From positions 38,042,545 through 38,106,544 of the forward strand of contig NC_079205.1 in NCBI RefSeq assembly GCF_026745355.1: a stretch of 64,000 nt of DNA, read 5' to 3'. The notes beneath the pieces were generated by a model that did no database searches, was not told where the DNA came from, and was given only the letters and a program-made list of their open reading frames with translations. Positions within the stretch are counted from its first letter, which is position 1, and the number at the start of each line of letters is the position of its first letter. This stretch comes from Beta vulgaris subsp. vulgaris. Lineage: Eukaryota > Streptophyta > Magnoliopsida > Caryophyllales > Amaranthaceae. Shown here one piece after another: positions 46,148 to 57,803 of the stretch. Position numbers and translations under genes: made by a program.

Positions 46148-49100
46148 AGTTGAGAGTGAAATAGTGCATGAGTCTTTGTCGGTTCCATCTGATACTGTTT
46201 TTGAGTCTCATGTTCCATTCTCTCAAAAACTTGACATTATTCTTTCATCTCCTATCGTTCCTTCTTTCTCCCCTTTTAAATAACTATCATGATGATGTAA
46301 TTAATATAAATTTAGTTTCTTTTCCTTCTTTTGAGTCATGTAAAAAGACTAACGTTTTTTCTTTTTCTTCTTATAAATATAATTTTTCCGTTGATTTTTC
46401 TTTTTGTAGTTTTAGTAATTTTTTAGGACTAATTTTTTTTATTTTTCCTTTTCACTCCTATATGATATGCTCTGAGATGTCTGCATGAACATTTGATAAG
46501 CTTCTTAGAGCATTGAACTATTATGATTGATCTACAGTCTTTAACGGTTATGCAAGACCTTAAATTTGCGCTTCTCGGGAGGCAACCCGAGCATTAACTT
46601 ATTTTCTCTCTTCTATTCTTTACTTTTTATTATGATTTTTGTCTTTGTTTCTTCCTTTTTGAGTGAGTTTACTCACTTTGGTGTTTTTTTTTGTGTCTAT
46701 TGTAGGTTGACAAAGATCAGGAAAAGAAATCAGAAAAACAAAACATCTGCCCAGCCCGTTGGTTGGTCGCCGCTCGCTGGCTAGCTGATTATTGGGTTAT
46801 TCAAAAAAAAATAAAGAAAGAACGAAGAAGAAAGCGAGAGGAATTCACCCGCGCAGCATTCCTTCGTTTCACCCACTACCGCACTGACGCACCACCGCTG
46901 ACCTGCAACCATCACCACATTGCATCTCCTCTGCCTCGCTCACATCGCCACCCGTTCTCCGCATTTCTCGGCCAACCCACTACTAAGCGCCACACCTCTG
47001 AACCCAGCACCAACTTCGCCGAACACATCCGCACCACCAACAGCCCTCCTGTTTTTCGTCCTCCTCTGTCCTCACACTTCACATCCCCATGCTTGTCTCC
47101 TTCCTGCCCTCCGCCTTACCGCCAACCACCATCAACCTGCGCACCACCATCGTCACATCTTTCATCTTGTTCGCGCACCAGCCGCACTTCCTTCTGATCT
47201 TCTCGTTTCTTCTTTTTTTCTTTTATTTCTTCCTTTTCTTTTCTTTTTGTTTGTATTAATCTGTTTTTTTTGCTTTAAAGTTTTTGTTGTTATTATGTTT
47301 CCAATGATTTTCTACTTTTGTTTTTCTTACTTTTTTTCCCTCCATGGTTGTATTAGAACTCATTCAAGCTAGCAAAAAATTGGTTCAAGTTCGCATTTGT
47401 GAAGCATTACAATGTGATTTTTGAGCATACTTGACTCTTCTCCCCCAATTAATTGGGTAGTAAGTATCTATTCTCACTTGTATCTGTTGTTAATGTTCAT
47501 TTCGAATTTTTGCTTGAATTATATTTTGATGCAATCTTGTTGAGAATCTTTTGCACATTGCTTGAATTATTAGTTGATTGAATTGTAGGAGGTTTTGTGT
47601 GGTGCGTTAGTGGTAGATTGTGGTATTTGTAGGAGTGCTCGGTGCTGGATGATTGTTAGGTTGGTTTTGGTTTCTATTCTGAACTGGTTTATGCAGTTGG
47701 GACACTGCAGATTCTAGCTGGGGGAGGAATGTTCTATCCTTTATTGTTTTTTAGTGTAGATTTCATTGCTTTCGTAGGATGTTGCACGATTTGTACTGCT
47801 TATTAGAAGTGGAAGTTTACGTGTAACCAAAAAAATTGTACAGCTTTCTTAGTTGCATTAGCATATTTCATCTCATAATACATTTCATCTCATTTTAGTT
47901 GCATCTATGGGACTACTGCTAAGACTTTTTGAGAACCTTGTTGATATATTACTACATTTGTTAAGTGTCACTCATCTTGTTCATGATACTTCATAGCACG
48001 ATTGTTTTGCAATTGATTATTTGTGGTAAGATTGATTAATCTTTCTCTGGCTCGATTTAACATTATTGTGCAGACACCTTAATGTAAGTGAGCTTTTGTG
48101 CCTATAAACTGACGTATATGTGTCAGTTCTGTTCTTCATGTGTGATTAGTTCCTCGTTTTTGCATTGATCTTAACTTTGACTTGGTACTCCTTGATATTT
48201 TATAGTGCATACATATTGATATGATTGAGACGTTTCATTTGATGATCTTAGCTCCAGAGTTATTCTTATTTCATATTATCCTTCATCTAGCCCCGCTGAG
48301 CCTTTTATTGACTTTGTTTAATTGATACCTACATTACAAGCCATTGGCCTCATTTGATTCTTGTCCCAAGCCTAGTTTGGGAGCGTATATTATTTTGGTT
48401 AATTGTACTGAATTGAAGTGCTCTATTGTTTTAGAAGAATGAAAAATATGTTTAGTGAGCTTGGAAATTGAAATGAAAGTTTGTAAACAAAAAACACAAA
48501 AAAAAGGTGAAAGATGAAATGAAAAAAAAAGTAAAAAAGAGTTATGAATAAAGTGAAATAAAAAGGGTTATGATTGAATTTCTTGAGTGAAGAAGGTTGT
48601 TGATTATATTTGGAGATTGTTGGTTGTTTCACGGAGTTGTTGTGACCTTTCTTGGTCATGTTTACAGTTATATGATGCTCCCCCTTGTCGGTTTTTCCAC
48701 CACAATTCCCAAATTATTTTCCATACCTTTAACCTCAGCCCCATTACAACCTTTAAAAGTCCTCTTGATCATTGTGTATTATATTATTGAGTATTAAGTG
48801 AGTCAAAAAGTCAAAGTTAAAGAGTACTTAATTCATCTGAGTCGACTTGATTAGGTTGAGAGTCATTATTTAACCCTTAAACACATGATAGATTTAAGTG
48901 CACATAACCATAATGAGGTATGTCATGTTTTGTTAAATCCAACTTGGTAGAGATGGTATGTGGTATGATTGGAGAGACGATTGCGATACATGACATGCTA
49001 TGCAGCTTTGTTTGAGATTGTTTCGATGCTTGGTTTATGTAGTGATTATATATCTTGTGTTTTCAATTGAGTGTTTAGCCCTGTTGTAGTCATATATTGT

Positions 49101-49157
49101 AGGTTGACTATCTTTTCCCATGTCTATGTCTAATTGCTTGAAGACAAGCAATGGTTT
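46148..49157 (+). other. Interior of the LARD-like element
   Basis: After the ORF: frame-shifted continuation, the GGGAGGCAACC motif (46577-46587), then a C-rich stretch (46850-47190) with low-complexity Pro/Ser/His frames. This is followed by about 2 kb of intron-like T-rich sequence. No recognisable enzyme. The C-rich part could be captured host leader sequence. Confidence 0.5.
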
Positions 49158-49171
49158 AGCTTGGGGGAGTT
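49158..49171 (+). promoter_or_regulatory. Polypurine tract of the LARD-like element
   Basis: AGCTTGGGGGAGTT directly before the second LTR start. The upstream GAAGACAAGCAATGG is also usual for gypsy elements. Confidence 0.75.
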
Positions 49172-50230
49172 TGATAAATCATATTTATATATAGTTTTTA
49201 GGTGCATTTAGGTTGCATGTTAGAGTATTTAGTTTCATATTTAGGTTCATTATTGCATTACATTCTTAAGTTATGCTTTTCTACTCCTATTCGGTATGTT
49301 TTCTTGTTTTTGATGAATTTCAGGCATTGAGAACGTATTTGGAGTATGATTAGCTAAACTTGAGGATTAAGAGCACTTGGAAAGAATTTACAATGCATAA
49401 GAATCGTTTGCATACTTCATAGTACGAGTTTGAGCTAAAACTAAGCGGAAAATCATTAGAAGAAATGTGAAAAAAGAGTCACGTCTACTCTTCTGATCAT
49501 AACTTTGGATGTGCTCCTTACAATCGAGTAATTCTAGCAGATTTGGAAACTAGACTAGAATAGCTTTCCAACTATGGGTGGCACGCTCCGAGGAAATTTC
49601 TTGTCAAGGAGTTATGCCTTTCGGAAGATTGCACTGTTTCTACTGGAATGTGCCACGCATACGCGCGGATAACTAATCCGCACATTAATGATTTAATTAA
49701 GACTTTCCTTATCTTGTAAAAGACTTTCCTAGTCATATTAGTTATTGAATATTATTAGGTTAGGTTTTCATTCTTTTCTCCCTCTCTCTCTCTCACACGT
49801 TATTTTTTGAGGTTTTAGTTTTAGTTTTCTTCTCCTCTTTTTCTCTCTAGTTTCTAGTTGAAAACCCTAGTTTTTATTCTTCTTCATTAATTCATGAATT
49901 TTATTAGTTTCTTTTGTTGATTTCTTTAATTAAGTTTTCATTTATAGTTTCAGATTTCATCTTTTATTTCATGATAGAGTAGTTTTTATTTCTAGGGTTT
50001 GGGAATCCATGTTTATATGATATGGTTATTGATTGCTATTTATTCATGGTTTGATTAGTTATTTATTTCACTAATTGATTATTGTTTTTATTGTTAATCT
50101 TGCAATCTGATCAATTGTCTGATTAAATATTGTTAATAAGTCAAAGATCGAGCGATAGAACTCTCTAGAGACTTACATACAATTAGTGAATCTGATTATG
50201 TTGAGCGACTGTACTAGCTAATATTTATCA
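49172..50230 (+). repeat. 3' LTR of the LARD-like element
   Basis: Direct repeat of 44628-45403, then about 330 bp more that are missing from the 5' copy. TATTTATCA at 50222-50230 mirrors the TGATAAATC start and is the best candidate for the end. Confidence 0.65.
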
Positions 50231-50692
50231 GATTAATTTGGACAACCTGTTAGGTTCCTTGTAAATTGACTGGATAATAACAAATCACTAAAAATAGTCT
50301 TTTATGTGTTTCCTGAACCAACCTAGACTAATTATTTTTAGGGTGCTTAAAACATTATTTGGTTATTCTATTGCATAAACATTGACATGAATCGATATTT
50401 AGTAGGGGCCAGCAATGGGGCAACATGGTTCCTGATTGTGTTGTACCCTCACCCTTGAACTCAATCTTTGGTGTATTTTGACCATCTATGGAGTCTAGAC
50501 AGTGAAATCTACATTGGATAAGTCCCTATTTTGTCCCTACGATTTTCCAAAATCCAATCAGGTTTATGAGTCTTCCTTTAAAAAATTGTTGGCAACTTAA
50601 AAATAATTTTCAATACAAAAACCTTTACAGTGGGCTAGTCAAATCTAATACACGTTCATCTCGCGTAGGCAAAAATAAAAACATGCCTATAA
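50231..50692. other. Unassigned junction sequence
   Basis: It may include the true LTR end (up to about 50440), LTR remnants of the older target, and decayed LINE endonuclease sequence from about 50560. No gene. Confidence 0.35.
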
Positions 50693-52190
50693 CTACCAAC
50701 ACACATAATTTTCAAACCCACATCGCCGCCATAAATTCTCTAAAGCTTTTTTGTCTATCATAGTTTCCATAAGAAAAACTATATTTGGGCTATCTCCCCC
50801 ACACCAATTATGGAGAGTATTTACTATACAAGGGTTGCCAAGCCCTCGATAGTTCCAGCTCAAGATTTTCATTGTTCTTTGCGGGTTGGGTAATACCAAC
50901 CTCCGCTACTTTGAAAGAGACATAACTCTCATCCATTAAGTCATCACTATGTAATTGTTTTCCCATCACACTAACCTCCTCCATATCATCCTCCATCCCC
51001 TCAACCAATCCTTTCTCTTTTCTCCTCTCACCCCTATATTTTCTTTGTGCACCCTAACACTCTCCACGGACATTGCATGAACCCCAGCAGCACGTGCACA
51101 CCCCATCGAAAAAAGTAACGGTGGGTTGTGATTCTCCAGTGGCAAATCACTTGTTTCGACGCCTCGATCCAGCTACCCAGTATTTAAGTCCAGTTCTCTC
51201 ACTCCCCTATTCTCCCTCTCACACTTTTGTGTACTCCCTTCATCACCCTCGTGTCCTTTTGTCCACCACTATCCCCACAAACCTCATTCTCCCCATCATC
51301 ATCTTCCCCCACATTACCTATTTCACTATAGTTTTGTTCCACATGGACAATTCTTTTTGCATTAGAAGACGATGAAGTCAGCGAGACCTTGCTTACAAAA
51401 AGTTGCTTTAGTTTTCCCTTCAACGCTAGAGCTTCTTCCGCCGAGTATTGTGTGCGACCATTGCCTGGTGAGGCCTTTAGCCACAAACCCCACCCCAAAT
51501 CTTTATCCTCTTCTTCATTAACTAACAACTGGCCATCCTTTTCATCATGTCTCATACATCCACATAAATAGAAAAAGAAAGGAATTCTCTCATATTTAAA
51601 TTCAACAGTCAAAATGGTTTTTTAATTTTCTGAAATCGCCAGAACGGTTTATTGACGTCCATCATCAAAGTAACCTTACAAAATTTCTCTTTCCCCAGTT
51701 CATCATTCTCTATCTCCATGACTTCCCCCAAAGATGGGGTAATGGTTTTGACATGATCTTTAGAGCATAAAAAGGTATATTATGAAAACGTACCCAAAAT
51801 GACGAATCTGCAAGTGGTACTTATGTTAGTTTTTCATCCCTCGTTATCTCGTTCAATACTAGCAAGTGTTGATCGAAACACCATGATCGTTCCTCTAACA
51901 CATTTTCTTTGTCCTTCCAATGGTTGAATTGAAAGACAAACAAAATGATTTCAACAGCTTTAATAATCACCTTCTTTTAAATTCCCCGTGAATCCGTGAT
52001 TGAGTAAGAGTGCTTTTAAAAGCCTCGGTACTGAAAGCCCTACTAATCGCAACGATAGTTTGTCATCTATATCAATGGGAACATCATTCCCTAGGCCAAT
52101 AATTCTGTCTTTCTCCTTCGTAAATTGTAATTTTGCACATCTTTCGATCGGATCCTCCGCCATAACGATTACCGAGCAAACCATAGAAGG
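50693..52190 (-). pseudogene. L1-type LINE: ORF1 and start of the endonuclease
   Basis: Minus strand. The ORF1 start is at about 52161 (MAEDPIERCAKLQFTKEKDR, LSLRLVG), like plant LINE ORF1 with a DUF4283-type RNA-binding domain. The zinc-knuckle region is at about 51612-51500 (FKYERIPFFFYLCGCMRHDE), with cysteines lost, followed by LKASPGNGR. ORF2 begins at 50870 (MKILSWNYRGLGNP), the endonuclease start, but decays after 50690. ORF1 is broken by frameshifts between 51960 and 51612. The rest of ORF2 (RT) is absent. Confidence 0.82.
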
Positions 52191-52197
52191 GCGTGCA

Positions 52198-52556
52198 TGT
52201 TAGAGATTAATCTAGAAAATTCTAAGTGTTTGATATGATGAAAAATGTGAGAAAAATATCTAATGTGTATCTAGAATTATCTTGTGAAAAATCTAAGATA
52301 TTTGTACGTGAAAGAAAAATCTAGAAGTTAGGATACAACAGCTATAAATATATAATATGTGCATGAGTTGAAAGGGAGCCAAACAAGTGAGCTTCACACA
52401 AGATATTAGGAAAGGTAGAAACAAAGGGTTCTACCAAGGTAAATGAGAGACATGAGCTCTTATAAACACAACTGTACAATTAATATCAATGAAAATGTAA
52501 TTTTATGATACTATTTAGGGCCATCAAAACTTCCATGTGCGCCACAAATTCTATCA
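52198..52556 (+). repeat. 5' LTR of the TRIM
   Basis: 359 bp. A TATA-like CTATAAATATATAA lies near 52341. It ends ATTCTATCA directly before the primer site. Confidence 0.93.
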
Positions 52557-52569
52557 TGGTATCAGAGCC
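52557..52569 (+). promoter_or_regulatory. TRIM primer-binding site
   Basis: TGGTATCAGAGCC, complementary to initiator tRNA-Met as known for most plant copia and TRIM elements. Confidence 0.93.
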
Positions 52570-52836
52570 GAAAAAGTGGTTACAAAGAAGATCGAAGGCC
52601 CGAGAGATGGAAATCAAGCTTGTACGAAGAGATTTGGAGGGCACAGTCAAGGTAAGTATCTAATACAAAATTTTAAAGAAGATAATTCAAAAGGTATGGA
52701 GATGAAATAAAGAGTTTTAGGAGAAGACAAAAATGGAAGATATGTTTGGAAATTAAAATATGATGATGGAGGAAAAAAGAAAGATGAGATAACTTTTGAA
52801 AAATGTTGAAGATTATAATGTAGGATAAGTTTGATG

Positions 52837-53375
52837 GTTGATGACATGAACATCAACAAATGAAATTAGCATTGGAAGAAAAGGAAAGAATGAAAAAAAT
52901 GGGAGAATATTGGTGACAAGAGCACCAATAGTTGGGAAGAAGAAGGGAAAAAAATAAAATGAAAAGAAAAAGGAGAAGAAGGGAAAGAAAAAGGAGAAGA
53001 AGGGAAAAAAAAAGTTCAAGAGAAAGATTTTGGAATTTGCTAATGACATGGGCATTAGCAGAGATGATTGGTGACATAAGCATCAATGAAAGAATGAAAT
53101 TGAATAAAGATATGTGAAGAAGAAAAATGAAAAAGTTCAGATTAGGAGGAGTAAGTTGGTAACATGAGTACCAACCAAAAACATTAAAGATCAAGAAAAT
53201 ATGATGAAGAAACAAAGGTAGGATGGTTGGTAACAAGGGTACCACCACAAAGAAGTGATAATCAACAATATGGAAAGAAGAAAATGGAAGGTAGTTGGTG
53301 ACGTAGGCACCGACGAGGACGAGAAGAAAATTTCAAGAATCAAGTTTGGAGATAGATGATGACAAGTGCATCAAC
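52837..53375 (+). repeat. Array of eight stem-loops with variable stems and a conserved 7-base loop
   Basis: Stem starts: 52837, 52908, 53038, 53067, 53155, 53226, 53294, 53355. Each has a 7-8 bp stem around a 7-base loop ACAWRRG or close to it. Examples: GTTGATG-ACATGAA-CATCAAC, TATTGGTG-ACAAGAG-CACCAATA (12 of the 23 positions differ little), TGCTAATG-ACATGGG-CATTAGCA and GTTGGTA-ACATGAG-TACCAAC. Stems differ between copies at several pairs, yet both strands change together. Two copies have one mismatch and two have one G-T wobble. Spacing is 28-130 bases. See the findings. Confidence 0.88.
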
Positions 53376-53432
53376 CAGACTTTGAAGAGACATTTGGAAG
53401 AAGCATGATGAAGTACAACAATTTTCAAGATT

Positions 53433-53441
53433 AAGGGGGAG
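53433..53441 (+). promoter_or_regulatory. TRIM polypurine tract
   Basis: AAGGGGGAG directly before the 3' LTR. Confidence 0.9.
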
Positions 53442-53800
53442 TGTTAGAGATTAATCTAGAAAATTCTAAATGTTTGATATGATGAAAAATGTGAGAAAAT
53501 TATCTAATTGTATCTAGAATTATCTTGTGAAAAATCTAAGATATTTGTACTTGAAAGAAAAATCTAGAAGCTAGGATACAACAACTATAAATATATAATA
53601 TGTGCATGAGTTGAAAAGGGAGCCAGACAAGTGAGCTCCACACAAGATATTAGGAAAGGTAGAAACAAAGGGTTCTACCAAGGTAAATGAGAGACATGAG
53701 CTCTTACAAACACAACTGTACAATTAATATCAATGAAAATGCAATTTTATGATACTATCCGGGTCCATCAAAACTTCCATGTACGCCACAGATTCTCTCA
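53442..53800 (+). repeat. 3' LTR of the TRIM
   Basis: 359 bp, same length as the 5' LTR, ending ATTCTCTCA before the GTGCA duplication. Confidence 0.93.
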
Positions 53801-53805
53801 GTGCA

Positions 53806-54001
53806 AGCCTCTTTTCGAGGGAGAGAAAAAGTCTATCTTTCAAGGGAGATTTGAATTGCTTAGCTTTGAAATTGATTCTGAAACTAGGTGGGATGGTTTG
53901 AAGTGGGTTAATAAAAGGAGTGGTTGGACAAATGAGGTAGAAAAGTGAATAAATATGATGTGATATATTACCATATATGTAGATAAATTGAAAATATAAT
54001 A
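53806..54001 (-). other. LINE 5' leader continuation and flank
   Basis: With the TRIM removed, this joins 52192 and would be the 5' untranslated region of the minus-strand LINE. An open frame on the plus strand (CKPLFEGEKKSIFQGRFELL) reads like protein but has no family I recognise. Confidence 0.4.
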
Positions 54002-54220
54002 CTTCCTCCGTTTTTTATTAGATGTTACACTTTTCAAATCACGGACTCTTAGGTAATTTTTGGAGAGGAGAGAGATAGAGAGAATGAAAAACAAAAGGGT
54101 CCCATATGACCATGTGATAGGAGAGAGATAACGAGAAGTTATTACCCAAAATAAAAGTGTAACATCTAATTTAAAACTTCCTAAAATAGAAAGTGTAACA
54201 TCTAAAAAAAACATAGGAAG
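54002..54220. mobile_element. Stowaway-like MITE
   Basis: CTTCCTCCGTTTTTTATTAG and, reversed, CTTCCTATGTTTTTTTTAG form terminal inverted repeats, both continuing to ATGTTACACTTT. TA dinucleotides flank it, as expected of Tc1/mariner MITEs. A short related tail (AAGTGTAACAAATAAAAAAT) follows at 54249. Confidence 0.85.
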
Positions 54221-54383
54221 TAACTAAATAGAAATAATCTAAAAAAAAAAGTGTAACAAATAAAAAATGAAGATAGTACTTTGTATAGCATATCTCGTTT
54301 AAAACATTCATGTGCTACCTTTCATCCATGCACTCATGGTGGCTCGTCTATTCTTAATTCTTTTGTACCTTTCCTAGTTTTAT

Positions 54384-54575
54384 ACTTCCTTCGTTTTTGA
54401 ATACTTAAAACTTTTCTATTTTAGTAAGTTCACTATAAATTGCAATGTTGACATTTTTGACATTTTATTTTTTTTTCTCCCAGCACATGTGAATTCTTTT
54501 TAATCCTTCTCTAGCTCTCTCCGATCTTTAGGCACACTTAATGTTACGAGAATTAAAAATGGAGGAAATACACCA
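54384..54575. mobile_element. Second Stowaway-like MITE (diverged)
   Basis: The left side has ACTTCCTTCGTTTTTGAATA, the right side (reversed) ATTTCCTCCATTTTTAATTC. No coding sequence. Confidence 0.65.
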
Positions 54576-55197
54576 CCTAAAATTTCACAATCTTTGATTA
54601 AATAGCACTAAATAAGTTCTATGGCGTCCCTTGAATCTCGTACAGAACTCATCGCAGTACTAACTTTCTCATCGTTGTTAATTTATTTTTTTAAATGTTC
54701 GTCTTAAAGATATGCCAATATGTACATGACCTCCTTTATACCTGTGAGATGTTCTAGTTTGATAGGGTCCTTCTCTTACCAAAATATAGAGAGAAATATG
54801 TAACCCCCTCTAAGGTGGATACCCCCAACTGCCTTAACGATAGGTACATAAATTAACCAAGATCTATTGATAAATACAATTTACAGATGATTTTAGGGAC
54901 TGCCAAGACTGGATTTTGAGCTTGCAAGTTGCAACAATCTCCCAGGAAACCTTGTCTTGAAGATTATAGTCCAGCAGTATATCCAGTTTCATCCATTCAA
55001 TCCAAGGTACAAGCTTGCATTTTTATCTCTGGTATAATTATCTCTTGTTTAAGCTTTGATGCCTGTACAAGTCACACGCTGAACGAGTGTGTACAATATG
55101 CTACATGATTCATCGATCAATTTGAGAATGTAGGTCTGATCAATGTTCTTCTGCACTGAATATTCAAGTAGCTTTGCGGAACCTGCCATAAACTTGT
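54576..55197 (-). other. 3' flank of the transporter pseudogene
   Basis: No coding sequence recognised; probably old 3' untranslated and intergenic sequence. Confidence 0.45.
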
Positions 55198-56344
55198 TCA
55201 TTCCACAGTGCTGTCTTTATAATTTACCATGTATATAGCCACCAAGGTTATGAAGGCCCCAGCTAGTTGCAAATTAGAAGCTCTCGTCTAGATACAAGAA
55301 TCTACAAAGAAAAGGAGTGTCATGCTTGATAGCTTGAAAAAGAGCACATACGTCAAAAAGATCTCATAATGTTAAGGCATTTGGAGTTTTGGGCACAGTG
55401 AAAACATCTTACCCGAAAATTGAAGCAAACATTGGAGTCAGAAAAGTGAGAGAGCTAAGTTTTGTCAGACTACCTGAAATAAAAGTACTCAGGTTAATAT
55501 GGATTATACAACAATCGCTGGATTCAAAGAGATTTAGGTGCATTATTAAGGAAATAATGAATATGGAATCATCAAAAATAAGGACCTCTTGTTGCGTTAT
55601 AGAAGAATACACCATAGCTAATAGCACCCCAAAGATGGATGTATAAAACAGTGATGAAAGGTCGATAGCCGAGAGCTCATTAAGACTCCCATTGAATATA
55701 GGATCATTATTCAGTACCGATAAAGCTACTAGAGGAAGCCCGCCAAGTACCATGTGCTGCAAAAAAAAGGTAATATCTCAGCATCAGCATGTATGGCACC
55801 TCAGTTTCTATTCCTGTTCTCATTAATCAAGAGAAGACACCAAACAGAACAGATCAGAAGATCTCTGGTAGCAAGTTGTTCAAACTTGTTTTCATTTGCT
55901 CCATGCGGAGAATAAAATTGGATCAAAATCCAAACTTCTAGGTTCAGACATAAGAATAATACTCAAAAAGGACGGACTATTTATAGTGGTAAGGACTCCC
56001 TTCATAAACCGAAGACTTCCACAAACTTAAAAATCACTTTCATTTATATGCCAAACCATCAATCTGTGAAGTGTAATTAAATTCAAATATACTCAGTCAA
56101 AGCCATTGATCTTGACTTTCCAGTTTAAACCTGCATGCAAAACCCATCAGACAGACAGATCACAATGTAGGATGGAAATGAAGCATAGACTTACCCATCC
56201 AGTAGCCATAACAGGGTCAGAAAACTTGGAAACCCAACGCACCATGACAGTACCAATTGCCATGCTTTGTGCTGACAGAAGCATCCACCATTCACCGCTG
56301 CCCCACAATGAAAAATCAGTCTGATCGGTTGTAATAACAGGTAA
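55198..56344 (-). pseudogene. WAT1/EamA transporter (At3g02690-like, chloroplast type), 3' half
   Basis: Four exons on the minus strand. 56344-56195 encodes LPVITTDQTDFSLWGSGEWW, MLLSAQSMAIGTVMVRWVS. 55756-55586 encodes HMVLGGLPLVALSVLNNDPI, LFYTSIFG. 55473-55413 encodes SLTKLSSLTFLTPMFASIFG. 55301-55198 encodes FLYLDESF and, in another frame, ITLVAIYMVNYKD, stop. All junctions are GT-AG. This is the second EamA repeat of the drug/metabolite transporter family as in Arabidopsis At3g02690. A one-base loss after SIFG and a two-base loss after LDESF break the frame. The 5' half is absent, so the gene is truncated as well as frameshifted. Confidence 0.85.
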
Positions 56345-57803
56345 CTGCAAAACAACTCGAAAAAATGCACAATAATTAGTAAGCAGCTAAAATACCATAA
56401 TCATGCTTCATTTCATCAACAGCAATTAATTTCAAGTTGCATCAAGGGATTGGAAGTTCTAGAAAAAAGTAAAGCAAAAACCAGAAAGGATTGCACTGAA
56501 AGCAGAGTTTCCTAGCTAATATTGAGTTTCCTAGCTAATATTGAGTTGTCGTTTTTGTAGAGTTTAGTGGTAGTTGTTTCTTGAGGCTGATAATAAAAAC
56601 AACTAGTTGTTTCTTGAGGCAGATAATAAAAGCAGCTTTTATGATTCCTAAGGCTATTCATAATTGTTAGTTCCTAAAGCTAATCACAACTGTTAGGTAT
56701 ATTATTAAGGGAAATAATTATCCCTAATGCTCTCTCCCAATCCATCATAATCCTCCCACGTCCCACCACCACCAGAACATCCTTACATCTCAACTGCCAC
56801 AGGTCCACCACAACCCATCTAGAAGTAGCTTTTCTCGCTTTCTCCCACCCCCGCGCATGGTGTCAAAACAAGGTTGCATCGTATCGTATTGCCCGTGTTC
56901 AACAGGTTTTCAAATTTACCAAAACCGATACTACGCGTATCGTAAAGGTCTAAAAAACCACGTGTTGGGTGGGTTCCAGGGATATATCATGGTCTGAGCC
57001 AATATTTGGCAGTACGAAAACCGCATCATCCCCTTCCCGCATCACCATGACTGTTCCTGTGATCGTGACCGAAACCGCGTATTTGAACTATGCACCCACC
57101 CCAGTTGACTTGGGTAAAGACTAAGCAGCAGAGCAGGCCAGTTATTCTCTCCCCTTATTTTGCTCTCAGCCATCTAACATTGATTCCATTGATCTTAAGA
57201 CTCGAAAAGCAGCAGAGGGCTATGGGCAGACATGAAAGGAACACAAGTAAAAGAAGGAGAGGGAAAGAGAAACAGAGAAAAAGAGAGAGTGCCTTCCTTC
57301 CAAAGAAGATAAGAACAAAGGTCCAACATCAATGCTCACTTTGTCTCACCTTCTATGTTGACTTCCCTCCGAGATACTTATAAAGCTATAGCTGATAGGG
57401 CAACAGAGCCATATGAGACCAGATGAGATGGCATTGTGCACCATGAATTTTCTGATAATTCCAGCATCATCAAATACAAAAGTAAAAGGTAGCAAGAAGA
57501 GGAAAATGATGATAAAAAAAATGAAGGAATTTCTTGCAAACAAGGAAACCACGCAAGTATTAATGATGTTATGACACTTGTTACAGCAGGGGCAGGGAAC
57601 CAGCCGAAAAGGTTAAGATCTTCCCTCTGATCTCACTTTTCTAGTGATTTAAAAAATTCTGCTACGAGTCTCAATTATGTCCGTCGTTTAAAATGTCTCA
57701 ACTTTTGATTATTCCATGGTAGGCCCAACTATTTGCGCTATTGCAGTGAGTAATCTACCTGTCACATAACTTTGCTAGTTAAGATCACATGAACCAACTT
57801 AAC
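56345..57803. other. Intron-like and repeat sequence between transporter pseudogene and copia element
   Basis: None of the missing transporter exons is recognisable. There are small tandem repeats: TTTCCTAGCTAATATTGAG twice near 56508-56545 and TAGTTGTTTCTTGAGGC twice near 56570-56620. A degenerate CGTATCGTAT stretch (56880-56955) and a purine-rich stretch (57230-57290) follow. Confidence 0.45.

Larger units (their letters stand above)
44628..50230 (+). mobile_element. Non-autonomous gypsy-type LTR element (LARD-like)
   Basis: Two direct copies begin TGATAAATCATATTTATATA at 44628 and 49172 and stay about 95 percent alike for about 730-780 bp. A primer-site-like TTGGCGCTGTTATTGTTGGG (45425) follows the first copy and a polypurine tract CTTGGGGGAG (49160) precedes the second. 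The interior has one ORF (45566-46147), no pol, and a GCGCTTCTCGGGAGGCAACC motif (46570-46589) like that found in plant Athila-type and related elements. The 5' LTR is shortened: after 45403 it jumps to a copied GACTTTCCTTATCTTGTAAA. The true 3' end lies between 50230 and about 50440; no target duplication was found. Confidence 0.8.
52198..53800 (+). mobile_element. Complete TRIM-type LTR retrotransposon (1603 bp)
   Basis: Two 359-bp LTRs (52198-52556, 53442-53800) begin TGTTAGAGATTAATC and are about 95 percent alike. The target duplication is GTGCA (52193-52197, 53801-53805). The primer site TGGTATCAGAGCC (52557-52569) is a perfect match to the usual initiator tRNA-Met site; the polypurine tract is AAGGGGGAG (53433-53441). 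The 872-bp interior encodes no gag or pol; it is purine-rich and holds an array of stem-loops. It inserted into the leader of the neighbouring LINE. It must be moved by enzymes of another copia-like element. Confidence 0.95.

Noticed and set aside
46763..47372. Pro/Ser/His-rich frames in the LARD-like element
   Set aside because: Two overlapping frames are open because of C-rich composition; neither resembles a protein family.
52853..53248. Phe/Leu-rich minus-strand frame and Arg/Lys-rich plus-strand frame in the TRIM
   Set aside because: They follow from the purine-rich strand composition and cross the stem-loops; no protein character.
52837..53375. Stem-loop array as a CRISPR-like repeat
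   Set aside because: Repeats are short, stems vary, spacing is 28-130 bases, and the setting is a plant LTR retrotransposon.
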